Translations under genes and position numbers: made by a program
Assembly (NCBI GenBank): GCA_025964075.1
Contig: JAOPZQ010000056.1
Coordinates: 1-7,522, forward strand
From: Solirubrobacterales bacterium
GTDB lineage: Bacteria; Actinomycetota; Thermoleophilia; Solirubrobacterales; Solirubrobacteraceae
DNA: 7,522 bases
Direction of reading: 5' to 3'
The notes under the pieces: model-generated
The model's database searches: none
Seen by the model: only the letters and a program-made list of their open reading frames with translations
Told to the model about the DNA's origin: nothing
Part shown: piece by piece, positions 1 through 5,202 of the stretch
Layout: every line of letters begins with the position of its first letter
How positions within the stretch are numbered: position 1 is the first letter of the stretch

Positions 1-114
1 CGCGAGCGCCTCGCGGCCGCCGCGCGGGCCGCGGCGGCGGGGCCGTACTCGTGGGACCGGGCGGCGGCGGCGACCCTCGACGTCTACCGGGGGCTGGTGG
101 AAAATGGGGGCTGA
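1..114 (+). CDS. C-terminal end of a probable GT4-type glycosyltransferase (partial, 5' cut by window)
   Basis: Reading frame 1 is open from the first base to a TGA at 112-114 and encodes 37 residues. The stretch is Ala/Arg-rich and contains PYSWDRAA followed by TLDVYRGL. A 'YSWDRAAAATLDVYR'-like ending is typical of the last helix of retaining GT4 (group 1) glycosyltransferases, where the segment folds back on the N-terminal domain. The location just upstream of a GT2 glycosyltransferase and a sugar-phosphate transferase fits a polysaccharide cluster. No catalytic part is visible, so the substrate cannot be stated. The last codons lie inside the left arm of the palindromic repeat at 98-126, so the repeat has probably supplied or replaced the natural end of the gene. 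The family call rests on about 20 informative residues and is moderate. Confidence 0.6.
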   Translation, partial: RERLAAAARAAAAGPYSWDRAAAATLDVYRGLVENGG

Positions 115-126
115 CCCCTTTTTCCA
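98..126. repeat. 29-bp imperfect palindrome, terminator-like, REP-like in character
   Basis: The left arm at 98-109 (TGGAAAATGGGG) pairs with the right arm at 115-126 (CCCCTTTTTCCA) around a five-base loop, GCTGA. Eleven of twelve positions pair; T105 faces T119. The four G:C pairs next to the loop are followed directly by five T residues, and four A residues lie on the other side, so the element looks like a weak intrinsic terminator in either direction. It overlaps the stop codon of the upstream glycosyltransferase and ends 15 bases before the GT2 start. Its low GC stands out from the surroundings. The form (A-rich flank, GGGG, short loop, CCCC, T run) resembles dispersed palindromes seen in many environmental genomes. 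Whether it is a multicopy REP-type element cannot be shown from one copy. Confidence 0.65.
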
Positions 127-141
127 CGACAATCCCGCACG

Positions 142-1266
142 GTGCCCCGCCTCCTGTTCTGGGTCCCCGTCGCACTGCTCGCCTACGCGCAGGCGGGCTA
201 CGGCGTGCTGCTCGCCGTGGCCGACCGGGTCGTCCCGGCGCGGCCGCCCCCCCCGGGCCAGCCCGAGCTGCCGACCGTGACCGTCATCGTCGCCGCCTAC
301 CGCGAGGAGCCGGTGATCGCCGACCGCGTGGCCAACCTCCGCGCGCTCGACTACCCCGGCGAGCGCCTCGAGCTCGTGGTCGCCTGCGACGGCTCGCCCG
401 ACGCGACGGCCGAGCGGGCGCGCGCCGCCGGCGCGGACCGCGTGCTCGAGCTGCCGCGCGGGGGGAAGATCCGCGCCCAGGACGCCGGCGTCCGCGCGGC
501 CGCCGGCGAGATCGTCGCCTTCTCCGACGCGAACGCCACATGGGCGCCGGACGCGCTGCGCCGCCTCGTCGCGCCGTTCGCCGACCGCGAGGTCGGCTAC
601 GTGTGCGGCCAGGTGCGCTTCGAGAATCCGGAGGGCGGCACCAACCAGGAGGGCGTCTACTGGCGCTACGAGATGTGGCTGCGCGAGCGCGAGTCGCGGC
701 TGCACTCCGTCACCGGCGGAAACGGCGCGATCTACGCGACGCGCCGCGAGGCCTACGTCGAGGTCGACCCGGTGATGGGCCACGACCTGAGCTTCCCGTT
801 CAACATGGTCAAGCGGGGATGGCGCGCGGTCTACGCGCCCGACGCGCTCGCCGCGGAGAAGATGGTCCCCTCGATCGAGGGCGAGTTCGCGCGCAAGCGG
901 CGCATGATGAGCCACGCCTGGCCGATCGTCGTCGACGGCGGGCTCGCGGACCCGACGGGCTACCCGCCGCGCTACGCGCTGATGATCGCCTCCCACCGGC
1001 TGCTGCGCTACGCGAGCCCGTTCCTCCACCTCGCCGCCCTGGCGGCGAACGTCCTCCTCCTGCGCCGGGCCCGGATCTACGTCGCGACGCTCGCGCTCCA
1101 GCTCGGCGTGCTCGCCGGCGCCGCGCTCGCGTCCGCGCGGCCGACCCGGATCTTCCTCCTCTGCCGCTACTACGTCCTCACGACCGCCTCGCTGGCCGCG
1201 GGGCTGTGGGACTGGCGCCGCCGGGGCACCGAGGCGGGCTGGGACGCGCCGGAGGGGACGCGGTGA
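142..1266 (+). CDS. Membrane-anchored family 2 glycosyltransferase
   Basis: This 374-residue protein is a processive-type or lipid-carrier-dependent GT2 enzyme that probably adds a sugar from a nucleotide sugar to a surface glycan at the cytoplasmic membrane face. A hydrophobic helix at residues 5-27 anchors it. The GT-A fold begins with VTVIVAAYREE (46-56), followed by the nucleotide-binding CDGS (82-85). SDANATW (128-134) is in the place of the metal-binding DxD-like motif. TGGNGAIYA (191-199), GHD (213-215, catalytic-base region) and RKRR (251-254, near the usual Q/RxxRW) follow. Hydrophobic segments at about 292-308, 313-331 and 337-355 form a C-terminal membrane domain. GTG at 142 is the only start after the in-frame stop at 112-114, and no clear ribosome binding site precedes it, so the start is less secure than the family. 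The stop overlaps the next start (GTGA). Sugar specificity cannot be read. Confidence 0.9.
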   Translation: MPRLLFWVPVALLAYAQAGYGVLLAVADRVVPARPPPPGQPELPTVTVIVAAYREEPVIADRVANLRALDYPGERLELVVACDGSPDATAERARAAGADRVLELPRGGKIRAQDAGVRAAAGEIVAFSDANATWAPDALRRLVAPFADREVGYVCGQVRFENPEGGTNQEGVYWRYEMWLRERESRLHSVTGGNGAIYATRREAYVEVDPVMGHDLSFPFNMVKRGWRAVYAPDALAAEKMVPSIEGEFARKRRMMSHAWPIVVDGGLADPTGYPPRYALMIASHRLLRYASPFLHLAALAANVLLLRRARIYVATLALQLGVLAGAALASARPTRIFLLCRYYVLTTASLAAGLWDWRRRGTEAGWDAPEGTR

Positions 1267-1850
1267 GCAAGCGTGCGCTCGACCTCCTGATCGCCCTCCC
1301 CGCGTCGCTGATCGCGGCGCCGGCGATCGCGCTCGCCTGCCTGGCGATCCGGCTGGAGAGCCCCGGCCACCCGATCTACCGCCAGCGCCGGGTGGGCCGC
1401 GACGGGGAGCCGTTCGACATCTACAAGCTCCGCACGATGGTCCGCGGCGCCGAGTTCACGGGCGCCGGCCTCGCCATCCAGGAGGGCGACGATCGCATCA
1501 CCCGCGTCGGCGGGTTCCTGCGCCGGACCTCGCTGGACGAGCTGCCGAACCTGTGGAACGTCCTGCGCGGCGAGATGTCCATCGTCGGGCCGCGGCCGAC
1601 CGTGCAGGTGCAGGTCGAGCAGTACACGCCCCGCCAGCGCGGGCGCCTCGCCGTCCACCCCGGGATCACCGGCTGGGCGCAGGTCAACGGCCGCGCCTCG
1701 CTCCCGTGGTCGGAGCGGATCGAGCTCGACCTCTGGTACGTCGAGCACCGCTCGCTGCGCCTGGACCTGGCCATCCTCGCCCGCACGCTGCGCCTCGTCC
1801 TCACCGGCCACGGTCTCTACAAGGGCGAGGCGGGAGGGTGGGGACGGTGA
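1263..1850 (+). CDS. Monotopic phosphoglycosyl transferase (bacterial sugar transferase, PglC/WcaJ-type)
   Basis: The 195-residue protein is the size of PglC-type enzymes, which contain only the catalytic domain. They transfer a sugar-1-phosphate from a UDP-sugar to undecaprenyl phosphate and so start assembly of a polysaccharide or glycan. It shows the expected order: KRALDLLIA then a hydrophobic re-entrant helix (about 5-30), YRQRRVGRDG (39-48), FDIYKLRTM (51-59), the catalytic Asp-Glu pair D92-E93 in TSLDELPNLWNVLRGEMS, IVGPRP (107-112), and HPGITGWAQVNGR (132-144). In the monotopic family the Asp of this pair forms the phosphosugar intermediate. GTG at 1263 gives the usual 'SKRALDLL' N-terminus and has GGAGGGG at 1251-1257. 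It overlaps the GT2 stop, and its own stop overlaps the next start, which points to translational coupling in one operon. The sugar (for example a bacillosamine-, galactose- or glucose-type) is not predictable. Confidence 0.94.
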   Translation: MSKRALDLLIALPASLIAAPAIALACLAIRLESPGHPIYRQRRVGRDGEPFDIYKLRTMVRGAEFTGAGLAIQEGDDRITRVGGFLRRTSLDELPNLWNVLRGEMSIVGPRPTVQVQVEQYTPRQRGRLAVHPGITGWAQVNGRASLPWSERIELDLWYVEHRSLRLDLAILARTLRLVLTGHGLYKGEAGGWGR

Positions 1851-2836
1851 GCGGCGTGCTCCTCACCGGCGTCGGCAAGCGCTACGACATCGTCGCGACC
1901 TTCGCGCAGCACGGGACCGTCGTCGCCGCCGATCCCAACCCGCTCGCCCCCGCGCAGTACGCCGCCACGCATCGCCACGCCGTTCCGCGCATCGACGACC
2001 CCGACTACGTCCCGGCGCTCGCGCGGCTGTGCGCGGAGCACGACCTCGGCGCCGTCGTGCCGCTGACCGACCTCGACATCGAGGTGCTCGCCCACGCGCG
2101 CGCCGACGGCGTCCTCCCCGCGCTCGTCCCCGACCCGGAGATCGCCCGCGCGACCTACGACAAGTACGAGGCGCACCTCCTCCTCACGCGCCTGGGCCTC
2201 CCCTCGCCGCCGACCGTGCTCCCGGGCGAGCCGGTCGAGCGCTACCCCGTGATGGTCAAGCCGCGGCAGGGATCGGGAGCCCGCTCGATCCATCCGGCGC
2301 GCGACGCCGAGGAGGCGGCGTTCTTCTGCCGCTACGTCGAGGAGCCGGTGATGGTCCAGCGCCTGATGGACGGCCCGGAGTTCTCCATGGACTGCCTCTC
2401 CGATCGTCAGGGCCGCTGCCTCAATGTCATCCCGCGGACCATGATCGAGTCGCGCGGCGGGGAGTCGATCAAGGGCACGGTGATCGCCGACCGCGAGCTC
2501 ATCGACCTCGGCCGGAGCGTCGTCGAGGCCCTCGGCGTCCGCGGACCGTGCACGGTCCAGGCCTTCCGCGACCGCGAGATCGGCCTCGGGATCACCGACG
2601 TCAACACGCGGTTCGGCGGGGCCTTCCCGGCGCCCGTTTATGCCGCCCTGCCGGGACGTACGTACCCGGAGCTGATCTTCCGGATGGCCCGCGGCGAGCA
2701 GGTCGAGCCCCACGTCGGCGAGTTCCGCGCGGGTCGCACGTTCACGCGCTACTTCTGGCAGCTCGAGCTCGACGAGGACCTCCGGCCGACCGGCCGCGAC
2801 ATCGTCGACCCGCCGGGTCCGCCCGCGCCGAGCTAG
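1847..2836 (+). CDS. ATP-grasp domain protein (carboxylate-amine ligase-like)
   Basis: The 329-residue protein has an N-terminal Rossmann-like pre-ATP-grasp domain (LLTGVGKRYDIVATFA, 5-20; ending near 90) and then an ATP-grasp fold. Y104-DKYE marks entry to the fold. The ATP-binding lysine region is VMVKPRQGSGARS (135-147, K138). PVMVQRLMDGPEFSMDCL (167-184) carries the nucleotide-contacting hinge and E178, and ITDVNTRFGG (249-258) provides the Mg2+ ligands, probably D251 and N253. The architecture resembles the CarB-like/PylC-like ligases that activate a carboxylate as acyl phosphate and join it to an amine. Such genes occur in polysaccharide clusters, where an aminoacyl-type decoration of a sugar or precursor is a reasonable guess. 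GTG at 1847 overlaps the previous stop and has GGGAGGG at 1832-1838, eight bases upstream. The Pro-rich tail (DPPGPPAPS) is probably disordered. Substrate unknown. Confidence 0.88.
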   Translation: MSGVLLTGVGKRYDIVATFAQHGTVVAADPNPLAPAQYAATHRHAVPRIDDPDYVPALARLCAEHDLGAVVPLTDLDIEVLAHARADGVLPALVPDPEIARATYDKYEAHLLLTRLGLPSPPTVLPGEPVERYPVMVKPRQGSGARSIHPARDAEEAAFFCRYVEEPVMVQRLMDGPEFSMDCLSDRQGRCLNVIPRTMIESRGGESIKGTVIADRELIDLGRSVVEALGVRGPCTVQAFRDREIGLGITDVNTRFGGAFPAPVYAALPGRTYPELIFRMARGEQVEPHVGEFRAGRTFTRYFWQLELDEDLRPTGRDIVDPPGPPAPS

Positions 2837-2850
2837 CGAGCGGGCCCGCA

Positions 2851-2880
2851 CGGACGCTGTACAGTCCGCCTCGTACGAGG
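2851..2880. promoter_or_regulatory. Two adjacent palindromes in front of the crp-like gene; putative operator/promoter
   Basis: The 62-bp gap between the ATP-grasp gene and the regulator is the only real intergenic space between the polysaccharide and hydrogenase parts. It contains the inverted repeat CGGAC-(8)-GTCCG at 2851-2868, with the 8-bp palindrome CTGTACAG nested at 2857-2864. Directly next to it is a perfect 12-bp palindrome, CCTCGTACGAGG, at 2869-2880. TACAGT at 2860-2865 could be a -10 element (four of six consensus positions), but I see no good -35. Position and symmetry suit an operator for a dimeric regulator, possibly the Crp-like protein encoded next. The half-sites do not match the E. 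coli Crp or Fnr consensus (TGTGA or TTGAT). The palindromes are certain; their function is inferred. Confidence 0.45.
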
Positions 2881-2883
2881 TCT

Positions 2884-2890
2884 GAGGAGG
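2884..2890 (+). promoter_or_regulatory. Ribosome binding site deciding the TTG start of the regulator gene
   Basis: GAGGAGG lies eight bases upstream of TTG at 2899. It is the strongest ribosome binding site in reach of this frame, whose open stretch extends far upstream into the ATP-grasp gene, and it is the reason for choosing a TTG codon. Confidence 0.75.
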
Positions 2891-2898
2891 CTTCCGAC

Positions 2899-3741
2899 TT
2901 GGCGCAAGGCGCCGGCGAACCGCCGTCCGGTCCCTTCCCTCTGCCGATCCAGGCTAAGGGCGGGGTCCGCCGCGAGGCCGTGCCGACCGGCCACGTCCGC
3001 GGGCGGCACTGCTTCCTGTTCGACGTCGACGAGGATCTCGGCCGCGGACTCGACCTCCGGATGCGGATGGTCGCCCGGCCGCTCGTGGCCGCCCGGGTCC
3101 ACGAGATCTCCGCCGGCGAGTTCGACCTCGTCCCGCTGCTCGCCCAGCTCCGCCACGGCCTCGGGCTGCTCCTGATCGACGGGGTGGTCGCCCTCGACGT
3201 GCAGGTCGGCGACCGCACCGCGAGCGAGCTCGTCGGGAGCGGCGATCTGCTGGCCCCGTGGGTGAGCGACGACGACGTCATCCTGCTCGCGTCGGAGACG
3301 TTCTCGCGCGCGCTCGTGACGACGAAGATCGCGGTGCTCGACGAGGAGTTCGCCGCGCGCATCCGCCCGTGGCCGCAGATCGTGTACGAGCTCCTCCGCC
3401 GGGCGGTTCGGCGCACGATGGAGCTGAACGTGCACCGCGCGGCGACGTGCCACCCGCGCGCCGACGCCCGCATCGCCCTGCTCCTCTGGCACCTCGCCGA
3501 GCGCTGGGGCCGCGTCGAGCCGGGCGGCATCCTCGTCCCCGTGCCCCTCACCCACCGCCTGATCGGCCAGCTCGTGGGCGCGGAGCGCCCCTCCGTCTCG
3601 CATGCGCTCGGACGGCTGTCGAGCGCGGGCCTCGTCACGCGGCGGCCCGACGGCCTCGTGCTGCACGGCACCGCGGCCCATCACATCGCCTGCCTCGTCG
3701 AGCGGGCCGAAGAGGAGCAGGAGGAGGACCAGGCCGGGTGA
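2899..3741 (+). CDS. Crp/Fnr-family transcriptional regulator
   Basis: The 280-residue protein is a two-domain regulator. Residues 1 to about 33 form a Gly/Pro-rich extension not usual in the family (normally 220-240 residues). A cyclic-nucleotide-binding-like beta-roll spans roughly 60-145, including GLGLLLIDGVVALDVQVG (87-104) and LVGSGDLLAPW (111-121). A long dimerisation helix follows (about 150-180), then a winged helix-turn-helix with LTHRLIGQLVGAERPSVSHALGRLSSAGLV (217-246), the recognition helix being around 229-240. The four-cysteine N-terminal motif of Fnr is absent (only C38, C184 and C265 are seen), and I do not see the classical cAMP-contacting phosphate-binding cassette, so the signal is unknown. 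The Glu-rich tail (EEEQEEDQ) is encoded by the bases that form the next gene's ribosome binding site. The four-base overlap with the hydrogenase gene suggests it controls this hydrogenase, and it may bind the palindromes before its own gene. Confidence 0.88.
   Translation: MAQGAGEPPSGPFPLPIQAKGGVRREAVPTGHVRGRHCFLFDVDEDLGRGLDLRMRMVARPLVAARVHEISAGEFDLVPLLAQLRHGLGLLLIDGVVALDVQVGDRTASELVGSGDLLAPWVSDDDVILLASETFSRALVTTKIAVLDEEFAARIRPWPQIVYELLRRAVRRTMELNVHRAATCHPRADARIALLLWHLAERWGRVEPGGILVPVPLTHRLIGQLVGAERPSVSHALGRLSSAGLVTRRPDGLVLHGTAAHHIACLVERAEEEQEEDQAG
3721..3728 (+). promoter_or_regulatory. Ribosome binding site of the hydrogenase small-subunit gene
   Basis: GAGGAGGA ends nine bases before GTG at 3738 and lies within the coding region of the regulator's Glu-rich tail. 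It decides in favour of GTG 3738 over the long upstream open frame, and this start also gives a protein beginning shortly before the conserved HVLWM segment. Confidence 0.8.
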
Positions 3742-4799
3742 GCGGCGTCGAGTTCTCACCGCGGCAGAACCAGACCGAGCAGCACGTGGTCCACGTGCTG
3801 TGGATGACGAGCGGCCTCGGCTGCGACGGCGACACCGTCGCGATGACCGCGGCGACCAGCCCGAGCCTCGAGGACCTGCTCGGCCGGACGATCCCCGGCA
3901 TGCCGGGCGTCGTCATCTACAACCCGCTCCTCGCGGTCGAGTACGGCGAGGAGTTCATGAAGGCGTGGTACGAAGCCGAGGCCGGCAACCTCGATCCGTT
4001 CATCCTCGTGCTCGAGGGCGCGGTGCCCAACGAGGAGATCAACGGCGACGGGCACTGGTCGGGGTTCGGCGTCGACCCGGTGAGCGGGCAACCGATCACC
4101 ACCAACGAGTGGATCGACCGCCTCGCCCCCCACGCGGCCATCGTCATGGCGGTGGGCACGTGCGCGACCTACGGCGGCGTGCCGGCGATGAAGAACAACC
4201 CGACCGGCGCCATGGGCCTGCGGGACTACCTGGGCCGGACCTGGACGTCGCGGCTCGGGCACCCGATCGTCAACCTGCCCGGCTGCCCGGCTCAGCCGGA
4301 CAACATCACCGAGACCCTGCTCTACCTCGTGCTGCAGATCGCGGGCACGACGCAGCAGATCGACCTCGACGAGCAGGGCCGGCCCGCGTGGCTCTTCCAG
4401 CGCACGGCGCACGAGGTGTGCAACCGCGCCGGCTTCGCCGACCACGGCGACTACGCCGACCACCTCGGCGACGACGGTCGCTGCCTCGTCAAGTTCGGCT
4501 GCAAGGGCCCCGTCGTCAAGTGCAACGTGCCCGCGCGCGGGTGGATCAACGGCATCGGGGGCTGCCCGAACGTGGGCGGCATCTGCATGGCGTGCACGAT
4601 GCCCGGCTTCCCCGACAAGTACCTGCCGCTCATGGACACCGGCGCCAAGGGCAAGGTCGTCGCCGCGGCCTCGCGCTTCGCCTACGGGCCGCTGCTGAAG
4701 AAGCTTCGCAACCAGACGATGAAGCGGCGCTACGAGGTCGAGCCGGTGTGGCGGCGCCCCGGCGCCGAGCTGACGAGCGGCTACGCGCGCCGTTGGTAA
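3738..4799 (+). CDS. [NiFe]-hydrogenase small subunit, Huc/group 2a-like
   Basis: The 353-residue protein is the electron-transfer subunit that carries three Fe-S clusters from the buried NiFe site to the surface. The N-terminus HVLWMTSGLGCDGD (19-32) lacks a Tat signal (no twin Arg, no hydrophobic stretch), so the enzyme faces the cytoplasm. Likely proximal-cluster ligands are C29, C142 (GTCATYGG) and C183 (PGCPAQPDN). The fourth position of the usual CxxC is D32. H225, C228, C249 and C255 match the distal-cluster pattern. C262, C283 and C286 match the medial [3Fe-4S] pattern, and C276 is an additional Cys. The tail after 300 is basic and ends TSGYARRW, resembling the tail I recall from mycobacterial HucS. 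Sequence style fits the group 2a-like oxygen-tolerant hydrogenases that oxidise trace H2, and it is unlike group 1h (which begins VLWFQGGACSGNT). The subgroup is from memory. GTG 3738 overlaps the regulator stop. No large-subunit gene follows within the window. Confidence 0.93.
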   Translation: MSGVEFSPRQNQTEQHVVHVLWMTSGLGCDGDTVAMTAATSPSLEDLLGRTIPGMPGVVIYNPLLAVEYGEEFMKAWYEAEAGNLDPFILVLEGAVPNEEINGDGHWSGFGVDPVSGQPITTNEWIDRLAPHAAIVMAVGTCATYGGVPAMKNNPTGAMGLRDYLGRTWTSRLGHPIVNLPGCPAQPDNITETLLYLVLQIAGTTQQIDLDEQGRPAWLFQRTAHEVCNRAGFADHGDYADHLGDDGRCLVKFGCKGPVVKCNVPARGWINGIGGCPNVGGICMACTMPGFPDKYLPLMDTGAKGKVVAAASRFAYGPLLKKLRNQTMKRRYEVEPVWRRPGAELTSGYARRW

Positions 4800-4803
4800 T
4801 GAA

Positions 4804-4846
4804 CCTGACACCCCGCGGCGTAATCCGGATTACGTAGGGGTTGAGG
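4804..4846. repeat. Palindromic repeat with perfect 16-bp core, REP-like
   Basis: The core CGTAATCCGGATTACG at 4819-4834 is a perfect palindrome. Outer arms extend it: ACCCC (4810-4814) pairs with GGGGT (4837-4841), and CCT (4804-4806) pairs with AGG (4844-4846), with small unpaired segments between. The core is much more AT-rich than its surroundings. The element begins five bases after the small-subunit stop (TAA at 4797-4799). No T run follows the stem, so it is not a standard intrinsic terminator, although the hairpin could protect the mRNA 3' end. The flank reads CCTGACACCCC, close to the CTGACCCC of the repeat at 98-126, which suggests related dispersed elements. Multicopy status cannot be tested here. 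Confidence 0.6.
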
Positions 4847-4896
4847 GACGCGGAAGAGCGGAGCATGGTGCAGGGGCGCGGCGCCGTGCCGCGTTC

Positions 4897-4906
4897 GAGG
4901 AGAGGG
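4897..4906 (+). promoter_or_regulatory. Ribosome binding site of hypC, supporting GTG at 4918
   Basis: GAGGAGAGGG has its purine-rich part 11 to 15 bases before GTG 4918. For the alternative GTG at 4906 the GGAG (4899-4902) would be only three bases away, too close. The conserved family N-terminus (Met-Cys-Leu-Ala) settles the choice. Confidence 0.7.
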
Positions 4907-4917
4907 TGTTCATCGCC

Positions 4918-5202
4918 GTGTGCCTGGCCATCCCCGGTCAGATCATCGAAATGGTCGACGAGCAGAATCGGCTCGCGAAGGTCGATGTCGCCGGCGTCCA
5001 GCGCACGATCAACGTCGGTCTCCTCGACGCCGGTGCCGGTGGTGATGGTGTCGAGCCCGGCGACTGGGTCCTGATCCACGTCGGCTTCGCGCTGTCCAAG
5101 GTGGACGAGGAAGAGGCCGAGGCGACGCTGAAGCTGCTCGAGGGCATGGGAGCCGACTACGAGCAGGAGCTGCTCGAGCTCCGAGAGAGCCTGATCGAGT
5201 GA
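4918..5202 (+). CDS. hypC: Hydrogenase maturation chaperone HypC
   Basis: The 94-residue protein begins (M)CLAIPGQI, the hallmark of HypC. After removal of the initiator Met, the N-terminal Cys (C2) binds the iron of the Fe(CN)2CO unit together with HypD and then delivers it to the large-subunit precursor. The small beta-barrel follows: KVDVAGVQRTINVGLL (21-36), VEPGDWVLIHVGFALSKVDEEEA (46-68) with the conserved His at 54, and an acidic C-terminal helix (EQELLELRESLIE). Length is normal for the family (75-100). GTG 4918 is chosen over GTG 4906 because only it puts Cys at position 2. It opens the maturation block: its stop overlaps the start of the second HypC-like gene (GTGA), and hypD and hypE follow. 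Its normal client is a large subunit, which is not encoded in this window. Confidence 0.95.
   Translation: MCLAIPGQIIEMVDEQNRLAKVDVAGVQRTINVGLLDAGAGGDGVEPGDWVLIHVGFALSKVDEEEAEATLKLLEGMGADYEQELLELRESLIE

Larger units (their letters stand above)
4800..4917. other. 118-bp gap between small subunit and hypC, where a large-subunit gene would be expected
   Basis: This is the longest non-coding stretch in the window. It contains the palindromic repeat at 4804-4846 and a second GC-rich near-palindrome at 4875-4890 (GGCGCGGC facing GCCGTGCC, one G/T pair). I find no convincing remnant of a hydrogenase large subunit: neither the N-terminal RxCG nor the C-terminal DPCxxCxxH motif can be read in any frame. 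A weak promoter could be TTGAGG (4841-4846), 17 bases, CATGGT (4864-4869), but the -10 matches poorly, so I do not claim it. Confidence 0.6.

Noticed and set aside
51..1262. N-terminal extension of the sugar transferase frame back to position 51
   Set aside because: The extension is Arg/Pro/Ala-rich and overlaps the GT2 gene in another frame; GTG 1263 with its ribosome binding site gives the normal family length.
1817..2851. Long minus-strand open frame opposite the ATP-grasp gene
   Set aside because: It mirrors the codon positions of a well-supported gene, has a low-complexity Arg/Asp/Ala composition and no recognisable domain; such shadows are expected at this GC content.
3738..3810. Tat signal peptide on the hydrogenase small subunit
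   Set aside because: The N-terminus lacks a twin-arginine motif and a hydrophobic segment before the conserved HVLWM region.
3756..4811. Long minus-strand open frame opposite the small-subunit gene
   Set aside because: The + strand encodes a clear hydrogenase subunit with all expected Cys motifs; the opposite frame shows no family features.
4804..4846. Intrinsic terminator after the small-subunit gene
   Set aside because: The hairpin is not followed by a T run, so I call it a palindromic repeat rather than a terminator.
4906..4917. Upstream GTG start for hypC
   Set aside because: It would place the essential Cys at position 6 instead of 2, and the ribosome binding site would be too close.
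4841..5074. Small + strand open frame overlapping hypC
   Set aside because: It is out of frame with hypC, is Ser/Arg-rich and has no ribosome binding site suited to it.
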